The position numbers and the translations under genes are program-made. The notes below the pieces were generated by a model. That model saw only the letters and a program-made list of their open reading frames with translations, made no database searches and was not told the origin of the DNA. This document shows positions 1 to 10,580 of a DNA stretch of 64,000 bases, piece by piece. Each line of letters opens with the position of its first letter. Positions within the stretch are counted from its first letter, which is position 1. Where the stretch lies: contig NW_023601322.1 in assembly GCF_014898055.3 (NCBI RefSeq), forward strand, positions 66,120,740 to 66,184,739. Direction: 5' to 3'. This DNA is from Talpa occidentalis. Its lineage: Eukaryota > Chordata > Mammalia > Eulipotyphla > Talpidae.

Positions 1-288
1 CTGCTCATGGTTAAAACCAACCCTCTGATGAGCTGTTTAACATACTAAGCCACACAGTTGAAAATACAACTTTTACCCTGCAAAATCGTCTTCATTTAAG
101 CAGAGGTGGAGTGATAGGTGCTATATTGTTTCAACTATTTATAGATAAAGACATTCTTGTTCTTTTAGAATGTCTTTCTCTCGCTGAGGTTTCCTTTTAA
201 AATTCTAACTCATTCCTTGTATCAAAATTACTGGGAATGTTGAATAATCTTCCAAATGTGTATTCAGCACTTATAATTCAAAGTATTT
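1..288. other. Unannotated flank
   Basis: AT-rich sequence with no coding potential and no repeat that I can name. The last ten bases (279-288) are the target-site duplication of the SINE that follows. Confidence 0.5.
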
Positions 289-565
289 TTTAAAAAAGAT
301 TTACTTTATTTATTTATGCATACCAGAGCTGGGGTGCAGTCCAGAGAGGTGCGGGGGTGGGGGTGGTGAGAGGATTCACCAGAGACAAAGTGGAAAGCAG
401 AACAGGCAGATGTACTGAAATACACTGCTGAGGGGAGCAGCGGGTAAGACAGGAGAGGTCTGCTGTGCCAGGTCCCTCCCTGGCTGGGGATAGAACTCTT
501 GCTGCAGTGACTGCTGATAGCTTCATAGTGCTGAGACTTCACTCCTTGCACCACCAGGGAGGCCC
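289..565 (-). repeat. tRNA-derived SINE (older subfamily)
   Basis: Read on the minus strand, it starts GGGCCTCCCTGGTGGTGCA, has tRNA-like A and B boxes, the CCCCTCAGCAGTGTATTT core and a tail with AATAAA-like repeats and TCTTT. The flanks tcaaagtatt (279-288) and tcaaagcata (566-575) form a slightly diverged target-site duplication. It is the only copy upstream of SPRY4. Confidence 0.9.
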
Positions 566-575
566 TCAAAGCATA

Positions 576-2159
576 TTATTTGTGTGATTCCATTCAAGTC
601 CATCCCTTTACTATAAGCACTACCACTCGTTGCCATATAACAGAGGAGAAAACAGGGGCACATAAAATATGAATACCTTGTCCAATGATGAGGAGCTTGT
701 AGCCTAGGACTGAACTGACCAGTCTGTGGTCAGTGTCTGGATATTAGTCCTTCAGGCTCTTCAGCATCCAAGGCTGACACAGCTTTCCAGAGAGTCAGAA
801 TGCCTAGGATCTACTGCTAGAACAGAGTTCTAAGCTCTGGGTCCGACACATCCTCCCCTCCTCAAAGGACTAGGGTTTCTATGGCTCCTTCAGTTGCTCT
901 AGCATTCCCAAGTCTCCGTCCTACTTTTGAGCCTTTAGCCACTGAATGTACATTCTGTCTATCTGAACTCCAAGGAAACTTCTCCAGGAGGCCCAATGTG
1001 CCCCCCTCCTTTGCTCTCTGTACTTTCTAATGCATTGATGTTCACTGTAATTAAATCATCCTTGAACAATTATTTGTTTAATGTGTATCTTGATTATAAA
1101 CTTGATTATAAACAGCAGTTCCAGAATTTTTATTTATGTGGGGGCAAGTAATCTTTTTGAGTCCAGGGGCTTGGCTTACAGCACTTAGTATTTGATAAAA
1201 GACTGAGAAATGGCAATGAAGTGTAGAAATGAATGAGGGTGCTCATGAAGATTATAGAGGAAGGTAAACCCACCCCCAACCCCTTACTTGTACCTCCAAT
1301 CCCACATCATTGTGTCACTATTAATTCTAAGCACTATAAGGACAAAAATATCTTTTATCACTATAACCCCAACACCTGGCATTTTGCCTGACACACAGGA
1401 AGTACATAATAATTTTTTTAGAATTAATAAATAATTAAAACAGAGCCACTGACTTATCTGAAAAAGAGTGATAATAAAACCGAACACAGCCATACAATTT
1501 TTTAAAGTAAAATTACACACAAAAACATGCCACGCACAGGACCTGCACAGCAAGTGCTCCATAAATGTCTGTCCTTGAATAGGAATCCCTGCCTCCTCTC
1601 ATTCCTACTAACTTAGCTCCCAGGTCCTGGCAAGGCCAGGAATGAAGAAGGAAAACCCAGAATTGAAGCCACTCTATTACCCTAGCTACCATCTGGTAGG
1701 GTAAAGCCCTTCATACTGAGGTGAGGGTAAAAAGCCTGTAATTAACATAGGCAGGTAAGCCAAGCCTTTAGAATTTGCCTTTAGCAAAGAAGTTAGACCT
1801 GGGGAAGAGACTGAGAATGGACAAAGTCAGATGAAGCAGAAAAAAAAATCCAGTACATATCTACTGGCTACCCGATCCTAAAGAATAAATGTGGCATCGC
1901 CAACCAGTTCAGGGGCAAATGTCTAGCATTCCCCACCATCATTCCCTCTGTCCTCTCTCTCCCCCAACCACTGGCCCTTGGGCTGCTGAAGAGGTTAAAA
2001 ACACAAATGAGGGTGTGCCATGATCCAGCTTAAAACCTTTAGTAGGGTAATATCTGCACTTTCTCCAGGCCACTTCAACCTTGCTGGCCAAGCTGTGGCT
2101 ACACAGAGGCCACAGCACCTCCATGCCAGGCTTTTCCCTACACCGGGCCTCCATCTAGT
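576..2159. other. Non-coding stretch with L2-like remnants
   Basis: No gene is seen. Around 1140-1200, 1330-1410 and 1530-1570 there are phrases typical of L2 3' ends (cacctggcattttgcctgacac; agcaagtgctccataaatg) in + orientation, too diverged for firm borders. A perfect 12-bp tandem duplication (cttgattataaa) lies at about 1089-1112. Confidence 0.45.
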
Positions 2160-2485
2160 CTAGTGCTGTCTGATAGGTCTCCACAAACTCCTTCAGACTC
2201 ACTCCTCAGTTTTCAGGGCTCAACTCATAATGATAAACCCCTCTGCGAGATACTCCCTAAAGCCCAAATTAAATCAGGTCCTTACCCCACGCCCACCCTG
2301 TAGCCTTGAATCCAAGTTACTTATCCTCCTCGCACTTATCCTAGGCTCATATTGCAGTCTGTCTGTTTCTCCAAAGGACTGTGAGCTTCACCAGGGAGAG
2401 GAAAGCTGTCTGTCTCTCACCAGAGTCCCCAGAGTTAGGGCAAGTCCTGGCACATTATATATGAATGAGTGAATGAATGAATTCT
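2160..2485 (+). repeat. L2 LINE 3' end
   Basis: Matches the L2 3' end in order: a CT-rich segment, then ggactgtgagcttcaccaggg, then gcaagtcctggcacattatatatgaatg, ending in a short (gaat)n tail at 2463-2484. The small open frame across it is incidental. Confidence 0.75.
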
Positions 2486-3549
2486 CATACAGTTGCCCCA
2501 TACTTCTCTCTTTAGGTTCCCAGGAGGGACAAAATACGGTCCTCAATGCCCTTCTGGACACTATGACGAACACACACTGCTTAGGCATCTGAAATTCCTC
2601 CCAGTTAAGGAATAGGGGGTCCTCCATTTTCCCACAGTCCCATCAAAGCTGGGACCTCCTCACTTCCTCTTTCAGAAAAGCTGAACAGAGACCAGGAATG
2701 GAACTCTGTATGTCTCTTGGCTAATTTCTCTAAAAAAGGAAACAGGACACTGGAAACACTCACTCCCCTACCCCCACCACACTGATTTTCTTCCATAGCT
2801 TAAAATGATTTATTTATTCAATTGTTTGAACAAGGACCATCAGCTAGCACTCACTGGAAAATTACTGCTCCAACTTTCCTTGTTTAACATGCTTAAATGA
2901 CTTGCAAGAAATAGGTTTTTAGGTTTATGATACTGAGAAGGGGTGGTAGCAAAGCAGAAAGATCCAGAAAATCAACACTACCATTTATCACTACCATTTA
3001 ACACTACCATATATCAACACTACACATCTTCCATTAACCAGATGCAGGATTCTTGGCCCCAATTTCTACATCTGACAAATGGGAATAATATCAAGCTTCA
3101 ATATTAATAAAGGGACTTTCTGAACAAATGTAAGATACTCTATTGTCCTAATAGTCTTCCTCTTGACTTTAGAGGAACATCTTGACCCTGAAAGGAGATT
3201 GAGATCCCCTAGGAAGGGGTCTGTTCTGCCTCCAGAACATAAATCACAGAGGAAGGTAGTCAGAAAGGCCAGAAAGCATTTTAGACTGGGACTCGGTGAC
3301 CTTGGCCTCTGGTCTGGGTTTGCAAAATATCCTTTAGGTTGCCGGTCTCCAGAGCCCCAGCCCTAGCCCAAGGCCAGACCTCTGGCCTAGGCGGCAAGTT
3401 TCATTCTCTCTTCTGACTACAGCCAAGTGCAGTCCTGTGGTGGAGTGGGCTGGGGGTGGGGGGCCAGGGAAAGGCAGTCTCACAACCTCCGGTGAAGACA
3501 GAACACCAGCAAGGCTAACCTTACAGGGATTCAGGCCCAAGTCCAGCTC
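2486..3549. other. Upstream intergenic stretch, no gene seen
   Basis: There is no supported gene. At about 2968-3024 the phrase cactaccatttat recurs three to four times as an imperfect 13-18 bp tandem. GC content rises towards the CpG island from about 3300. Confidence 0.5.
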
Positions 3550-4808
3550 GTATCTCCCCAATCAAAGAACCCCCCCTCCCCTACCCCGGCCTCCCCGGAG
3601 GCTATGGCCTCCTCTGTTCCTGGGCGGAGCTGGGCCTGCTGCGAGGGCTCCCCGCCTTCCTGGAGTCAGCCCTAATGGCGGGGGCTTTTCTTTTCACCGG
3701 CCTAGCCAGATGAGCTTCCCCCCACCCCTCCCTCCGTCATTAACTGCAAAGAAAAGATCCCTGGCCATTTCCATTTCCTCTGCGGCTCAAGAACCCTGTT
3801 GTTATTTAATCCCGTGGCCACCCCCGCAGCATCCTCTGCGCTGCCGGCTCCACCCATCCACCTGGACAATCCTTGGTCTTTCCCGCTTCCCCTGAGGGGA
3901 GCTCTGGGGTAGCTGGGGAAGGAGGCCTAGCAGCAAAGGGCCGTGCTCTTTGGTGGACAGAGGCTCCTCAGGCCCGCGTCCCATACGGGCTGGAAAACGC
4001 AATGGGCTGAGGGGGAGCAGCTGCCCAAGGTGGCATCTCGGGCAGACACCCGGGCACTGCGGACATTGCACTGGGGATGGGGGTGGGGGGTGGACGGAGA
4101 GCGAAGAGGACGCTGCTAGGCGAGAACCAGGTCTCCTCTAGCAGAGTAACCAGCATCGCTCCGGGGGGTACTGGAGCCGGAAGAGGCCTCGGCCCTGTCG
4201 CTGTCCACACCCAAGAAATGGGGGAGGGGTGGTCTGCACGCACTCAGGGAGACTCAGCTACTGGAAAGAACCAGATTTATTCAGCAAGCCCCACTACGCC
4301 CTTTTTGGACAAGAATGTTTTGACATTTTCTTAATTTTTGGTAAACGCTGCTTCCAGACCCATCCCCACGACGCCCTAATATAGAGAAAGAGAAGGCACC
4401 CAGCAGGGATCTTCCGTTCCCTACCCCGACAGCCTGTGACAAGCAGAGATCCTTAGATCTAGGTGTGTCTTCCCCCAACCCGGCTCTCGGCCCAGGACCC
4501 AGAGGCCTGAGAGTCTCCCCCCTCCTTCCCCCCAGCGACACTGACGGTTCCTGCCCAGGCCCGCAGTGGCATGAAGGTGGCCTTTACCTCCTCTCGCAGG
4601 CTGGGAGGGGGTACAGCCCGCGCAGCTGAGCCAGCTGCAGCAGTCGCCGCCGCCCTCCATTCATTAAAAAAAAAAAAAAAAAAAAAGGCAACAACAACCT
4701 CCACCCCTCTTTGTAAAAGAACGACGGCTCTAAGAGGAGCAAGAGCCAGCCCCAGCAACCACGGGTTAAGTTCTTTTCCGGCCCCCCATTCATAAAAAAA
4801 GGAGCGCG

Positions 4809-4818
4809 GCGCATGCGC
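4809..4818 (+). promoter_or_regulatory. NRF1-type site
   Basis: The perfect palindrome GCGCATGCGC matches the core of the NRF1 consensus. It starts 23 bp after the start of the second CCATTCAT motif. Confidence 0.65.
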
Positions 4819-4863
4819 GCGCGGGGTCTCTTGTGCCCACCCATTCATAGAATCGCGAAAGAC

Positions 4864-4874
4864 GCGCGTGCGCA
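4864..4874 (-). promoter_or_regulatory. NRF1-type site
   Basis: On the minus strand this reads TGCGCACGCGC, which fits the NRF1 consensus. It starts 23 bp after the start of the third CCATTCAT motif, the same offset as for the previous site. Confidence 0.65.
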
Positions 4875-4919
4875 CTGGAGCTCCCTTCCCTCCCATTCAT
4901 AAAAAAGCCATTTTCCCAG

Positions 4920-5107
4920 GCAGTGGTTGCAACATCGCCGCGGAGGCTGCGAGAGGAGCTGACAGCGCAGAGCTGGCGCTGTGGAGCGCAGGGAGCCGTT
5001 GCCGGTTGCTCCGGCCGGCGTCTGCGAGGACATCGGCGTCTGACCTGCTCAAATTCGGGGATATACACTGACGTGGAGCAATGCTTGTGACTCTGCAGCT
5101 CCTCAAA
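4920..5107 (+). other. SPRY4: SPRY4 exon 1 (5'UTR), start approximate
   Basis: GC-rich sequence ending at a strong splice donor (AAA|GTAAGT, GT at 5108-5109) inside the CpG island and upstream of the SPRY4 terminal exon on the same strand. SPRY4 in other mammals has a non-coding first exon separated by a long intron from the coding exon, and this arrangement matches. The 5' border is an estimate, placed about 25-30 bp after the TATA-like CATAAAAAAG at 4898-4907. It contains a single ATG, at 5081. Confidence 0.65.
5081..5107 (+). promoter_or_regulatory. Upstream ORF beginning in SPRY4 exon 1
   Basis: The only ATG of exon 1 opens a frame of nine codons (MLVTLQLLK) that ends exactly at the splice donor. 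If spliced directly to the exon at 14174, it continues GGC CCC TAG and stops after MLVTLQLLKGP, 38 nt before the SPRY4 start codon. The uORF ATG has G at -3 and C at +4; the main ATG has C at -3 and G at +4. Such a uORF could limit initiation at the main start. An intervening alternative exon would change this. Confidence 0.5.
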
Positions 5108-8100
5108 GTAAGTCTTCGGCCGGTTTCGGGATCCGAAAGTGCCCCACTCTGAGCCGCGACGCGACACCCTCTCCGGCTGGGGCAAATGGTGCGCTATTTC
5201 TAGGCGCGCCTCAGTGTTCCTTCGCTCTCCCTGCGCCTCCTTGAGCTTCTGCGGTGCGCCGCAGCTCCTTGACGCCCTCGGCTGGGCCGGCACGGCGCCT
5301 GGGGTGTTCACAGCCTGGCACCGGCGTTTCCGACCCCCCGGGCATTGCCAACCCCGGCTTTCCAGCTCTCTTTGACTCAGGAAGCCCCGTGCGTGTCCCG
5401 GGAGTTTGTCTGTGGCTTGGCCTCTTTACTCCTCCAGCCACTACCCCCTTCGGACGCTGGAACGGGTACCTCTGGGCTCCGTGAGGAGCCACCTCTTGGG
5501 TCCGGCGGGCGCCCTCGCCCTGGCCGGGTCGCTCATCCCGGCCCGATGCCCACCCTGTGAGCTCTGCCGTTGATCTCTCTAGCCTGCCGCAGCGGCCTAT
5601 GCTCGACGTAGGTTTTTTTTTACCCTTTGAGCAGGGACGAACTGGGTTTTCTCCCTTTCTGTCTCCCCTTCGATGGTCGGCGCGGGGCCGGCCCGGAACT
5701 GGGCATTTCTTTTCCCTCTCTTTGACCAGGCGGCTTTCTGCCGTCTGACCTTTGCTCTGCTGCCGCATTTTATGCTGTGCAATTGACTTGCAGTTGCTTT
5801 TCCCTTCTCAGGCCTCTGTAGGGCCTGAGGCTCCGCGGCCTCCTTGTGCCTCCCCATGCCCCGGCACCTAGCTGTGTCAGGCCCAGGGGCCCCCGGACCG
5901 TGCTAAGGCTGTGGTGGGGGCTGAAGATGCGTTTACATAACGCCAGGCGTGTGGGAGCTGGAGGAAGAGGTTGCATGCCTAGGAGAGATAAGGCTTCTGC
6001 TTTCCCTCCTTCCTTCCTTGTTGGTACCAGGCTTGACATCACCGAGAGGAGAGGATAGAGACGAGAGGGATAGAGACGGTACGTTCTGAAAATTCTGCAT
6101 CGCCATGACCACGGGGGCACTAAGGGGGGCAAGGGCGGGTTTGACCAGTCTGGGCAGCTGGAGCTTGGCTCCATCACTAGGGCCAGGCTGTGCCCAGTTT
6201 CCCTTCCATGCAGACGATCAAAAAGCATTTAGACAGTAGCGGCTCTTGTGCAAGAAGATGGTTTCTCAATTCTCTTTGATTGGGGGCCGGGGGTTGTGGG
6301 CAGAGGAAGCAAGAGAGGCGAAAATGGTTGCTTGGCATGACAGACTGAGCGATAGTCCTTGGGAGAAGGGAGTGGACTGGAGAGGACTTGCTGGTAAGCA
6401 AAGGGGGAAAGCTGCTGGCTGTCTCACTCACCAGCTGCTGGATGGGCATCCATATTGGCAGGCCTGGTTGAGGGAAGGAGCCTGCCTTCTGGCGCATGTT
6501 GGTTCGGGAAGCCCCCCCAGCATGTTTAGTACTGAAAGGAAAGGCATGATTAGTGGGGTGCCCACACCCAGTGGGAACCTTCTCTTTCCTGCCTCCAAAT
6601 CAGTGGTGTGATTCTCCACTTTGAGGAGGGGCAGGAGCAAGTGCATTTCTACTTAGCTGACCAAGGCTTCTCCAGTCTTTCTAGCCAGCTTCTCAGGGAT
6701 ACAAAGCTGGAAGGTGAAGGCAGGCCCCAGAGCATTTAGGAAATGTGGGTTTATCACTCTCTTAATAAGCTTGGTGTGGCTTGAAGCCCCACATAATATT
6801 GCACTAGTGATTTCACAATGTTTAGAGTTCTTTGGATTTTCACAGGAATGGAGCTTAAATATCTGAAATTTTAAGCTCTTTCCCTCAGTGTGTGGGTGTG
6901 GGGCCCACTAGCAAGAAGGTGGGGGGGGGGTGGGCTTGCACTTAGACCCTTCCTCCCTCTCTCAGCAGAAGGATGGGAAATAAGTTCTAGACATGTCCAG
7001 TGTGAAATCGAATTTCCTCTTTCCCAGCCCTTGGGAGGGTCCTTGCTTGCCAGCAGGCTCCAGGCAAATCCTAATGTGAGCAGTGCGCACACTGACCAAC
7101 TGAGCTAGTACAGTACCCAAGCATTCTGGTGGCAGATTTCTGAAATCTTACTGTCCAGTGTTGGTCAACTAGGGTGAGGGAGACTAGAATGACATCTCTT
7201 GGTTATCTTCCTTTTTAGATTTGAACTCAGGAACCATCCCTCTTTTTGTAGAGTGGAAATGCTTTCCTGCTTATTCCCACGACCTTTTCCAGATTACCCT
7301 CTGCAATGGCAACGACTCTTTAAAGCCTTGGTTGGGCTTGATAGGAGGAGACAGAAAACATAGAAAGATTCCTGGCTAACACTGGGCAGAGGCTGGAGAC
7401 TGGTGAGAATTTGGAGCTCCCGGATGTCACTTTTGTTTTCACCCACCCAGAATAGGTGGAGGGATGAGGCTTTTTGTAATTCTACCTCTGTCTGATTCAT
7501 ATTGCTTTCTTATAACTGGGAAATCTTGCATTGCCTTTGTCCAGAGCATTGGCTGACTTGTATGAAAGTGAAGAAGAACTTTCAGTGCAAAATTAGAAAG
7601 TCAGTGATTAAAAAATTGAAAACCCCCATTTTTAGCAGCCCCAGAAGTGACCCATGAGGTGTGTCTGCTATGGGGTCTAACACTTTGGGGCAACCTGTGG
7701 GGCCTTCTGCTTCCAATTTCTGATGCTAAAAATCTCTTGTGACATCTTGTATCTCCCCACGCCTACATTTTTCTTTCCTTCAGCCATCCTCTAGGGCAAG
7801 GCCCACGTGTTGGTAGCAAGGAGCCCCCCTTCTTTTTACAGAGAAGTTCAGTGTTCTTTAAGAGTTTAGGGCTTTGAATTTGGTTCTGAATCCACAGTGC
7901 CTATCATCCAGCCCCTTCTGAGGTGGAAGTTCCCTGGTGAGGATAACTTGGAGGAGGATTCTTGCATAAACCTCTGAATTTGGGGATATACCTAACATTT
8001 TTGCATTTGGGGATGTGACATGACTATGTTTAAGGGAAGGGGAATGACGAGCGCAGAAGGGATTCCATCTCATGGCTAGCCCTGACAGAAGGGAAAGCAG

Positions 8101-10384
8101 TAACTCATTGTAATTTATTTTTGCTTTTTCACAAGAGCCAGAGGGAGAAAGTGACGAAGAGCAACACACTGAAAATTATATTACCCCTTCTGGACCAAAC
8201 TAGGGATCATCGAAGAGCAGATGAGTGACACTGCATAAAACTGCTAAGCTTAGTTGGGCCTTAGTTTCTCTGTCTGCAGAGGGGAAAAAGAAGCTTCTCC
8301 CAAGGGGCTGAGGGTCAGCAGAGCAACTAGTGAGTGTCCAGGACCATGGCCTTGTTTCTACTGGACTCCTAGTGGAAGGCCTAATTGGAAGGGAGCCTCT
8401 TTAGGCACAGGAGGTATGGGGTGTTGCATGATGTAAGAGGCGGGGTATTCTTGGCTCTCAGGGGTCTGGGGCCACCCTGCAGATCCGGACAGCTGACAAG
8501 GCTGGGGATGTATCCGGGACATGTGGCTGGGCTTAAGAGACTCCACCGTTCAGCTGCGATTTGATTGTTCTTTCCAAGGACAGTCGGTGGAGGAAGCAAG
8601 GGCACTGGGGAGGGAGCACAGATGTGCTGGATCTATCGGAGGAGGGAAGGGGCCCTTCTGGGGCAGGTGGCCATTTGCAGAAGAGAGGTTTCTCTTGTTC
8701 ACCAGTCTTTCTTTTTGGCTGGGGGAAGGGAAAGTCATTTCCTACCCCTATCAGAGGAGTAAGCTAAAATCTATTACTGTAAGTCATTTCTGGAGGGTGG
8801 TGAGATTATTAAAATGATCTTGGTGACAGTTACAGGTCTTCCCCTGGTGGTCTAGGTTTCTATGGTTGCGTCCCAGTAGTTCCCAAACTGTGCTAGTCGT
8901 TAACAGGCTTCTTCTAGTTCCATTCTTTTCTCTCTTGACTACTAATCCCTCTTAAAGGGGATCTGAGCAGAAAACACTTCTGGGGGTAATATATTGCAGC
9001 CTGAATTTGAAGCCATCAGAATTGTCCAAAGCAAGGTACAGCTAGACTTCGGCTCACCCTTGTGCTGGGATTTTGGGGTTCAGCTGATTGGAACAGGTAC
9101 AGGGTTGGGAACTGATCATTGGTGATAGAACAAAGTGATGAAAAGCAGCTGTTTTCTTTTGTGGTCTCTAACAGATTTTGGCCAGAGGTGAACTCCTTAG
9201 TGCTGGTGTGGGAGAGGGGAGGAGCAAATTCAGCTGCCTAACTGCTTTATTCTTCTAAAGGACCATTCTCAGCAGAAACTGTCTTCCACTGCAGGGTGCA
9301 GGGAGGACAAATCCCTGACACACTCCCCACTCCCCCCCCTTAAGGTCTTTTAGGAGCAATAAATCATTATTTGGTTGGAATATAATTAAACTGAGATGCT
9401 GTTACTATGAACCAAGCGAAGGTCGTGGATAGCAATAGCAGCGGGTGGGTTCTCCAGCAGCCCTGAGATCTTTTTGCTGAGTTGTTAAAGGGTTAAACAA
9501 CCTTGACTGAAAGAACCTTCTGAGACTGAATGAGCAGAGCTGAAACTGCCCATTCATTCAGAAAGTACAACTGTTAGGTTCTTGTAATATTTCCCAACTC
9601 CTCTCCCTAGGGTAAGTCAAGAGGACGGGATGGTGGGTGGCATGGATATTTAACATGCCTCTTGATTCTCTTCAGCCAGGCTGTACTGAGCCATCTGCAG
9701 TCTAATGCTCTGCCCCTCCCCACAGGGAAAAATGCAGGGTCAGACCTGCCAGGTCAGGCTACAAATAACGGGTCTGCGTGTGTTAGGCTCCTCACCCCTG
9801 CTAATTCAGTATTCTAGAACTCTCTTCTCTGGCTTCCTCTTACCCAGGCTCCTCCTTCCCTTCCCCACAGATCTGGACCTGGAGGCTCCATCCTTAAACA
9901 GGCCTGCCTGACCATTAAGTTCTGCTTTCTGGGTGGGAGGAGAGGGGATTCTCTACCCCTGCAGGATTTCCTTTTTTATGGTCTGCTTTGTTCTGAGATG
10001 CTACCAGTGAGGCACATTCAAATTCTAAGAAAACTAAAAATGTAAACTCTTAGTGTAAAGCAGAGTGAGTATGTGAGGTGACAGAAGGATGGCCAAGAAA
10101 ATGGAATTGTGAGTGAAAATAACTAGAGTCTTCCTTCAGTGATAGATTTCAACCCCCCAGCCGCCACTCTCTACACTGAAAATTCCCCTGACTGGGGCCA
10201 GGCTTGTGGAAGCTCTCTGGCTTCATTTCCCTGCTGGTTTGGTTGAGAGCCCAGGAAAGTTTTGATGAGGTTCCCTGAGGGCTGGTAGCCAACTGGGGAG
10301 ACTGGAAGAACTGAAGACTGCAAGTGATTGGCGCTTTCATACCTTTCCTTGAATATGAAGAAGTTATTTTAAGTCAGGGCTGCA

Positions 10385-10580
10385 TGGTTAGGGGTGCAAA
10401 CAGAAGCCTGTGCTGTCTGAATTCCAGTCCTGCTCTGGTCTTGCCAGCTCTAACCTTTTGTTCTTCCTCTGCACAATGGGTGTGCTCCTCCAAGGTGATG
10501 GTGAGAATTCAAGGAGAAAATCATTGCAGGGTTAGCAGAGTTGGATACCAGGCAATGTTCTTTCACAAACAGTAGCTGCT
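10385..10580 (+). repeat. MIR SINE remnant
   Basis: A MIR-like order is visible: gaattccagtcctgctctg, then cttgccagctctaac, tctgcacaatggg and gatggtgagaattcaa. It is old and diverged. Confidence 0.55.

Larger units (their letters stand above)
4657..4900 (+). promoter_or_regulatory. Four-copy CCATTCAT promoter motif cluster
   Basis: CCATTCAT occurs at 4657-4664, 4786-4793, 4841-4848 and 4893-4900. Copies 1, 2 and 4 run into an A-tract, while copy 3 is followed by AGAA. The last three are 55 and 52 bp apart, about five helical turns. The CATAAAA core could act as a TATA-like element (the copy at 4893 lies roughly 30 bp upstream of the likely start) or as a homeodomain site. The function is inferred; the repetition is seen. 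Confidence 0.6.
3550..5720. promoter_or_regulatory. SPRY4: CpG island over the SPRY4 promoter and first exon
   Basis: GC-rich sequence with many CpGs, densest at about 4780-5560, against a CpG-poor background elsewhere in the window. It brackets the predicted first exon and its splice donor, as expected for the promoter of a widely expressed receptor-tyrosine-kinase feedback gene. Open frames of 80-185 codons here on both strands are a by-product of high GC content. The borders are by eye. Confidence 0.8.

Noticed and set aside
4459..4896. 145-codon minus-strand open frame with phenylalanine runs
   Set aside because: The runs are the translated A-tracts of the promoter; it is not a protein.
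5211..5768. 185-codon minus-strand open frame (and a 173-codon neighbour at 4790-5311)
   Set aside because: They lie in a CpG island where stops are scarce, have low-complexity Arg/Gly/Pro composition and overlap the SPRY4 first exon and donor. No domain is recognisable.
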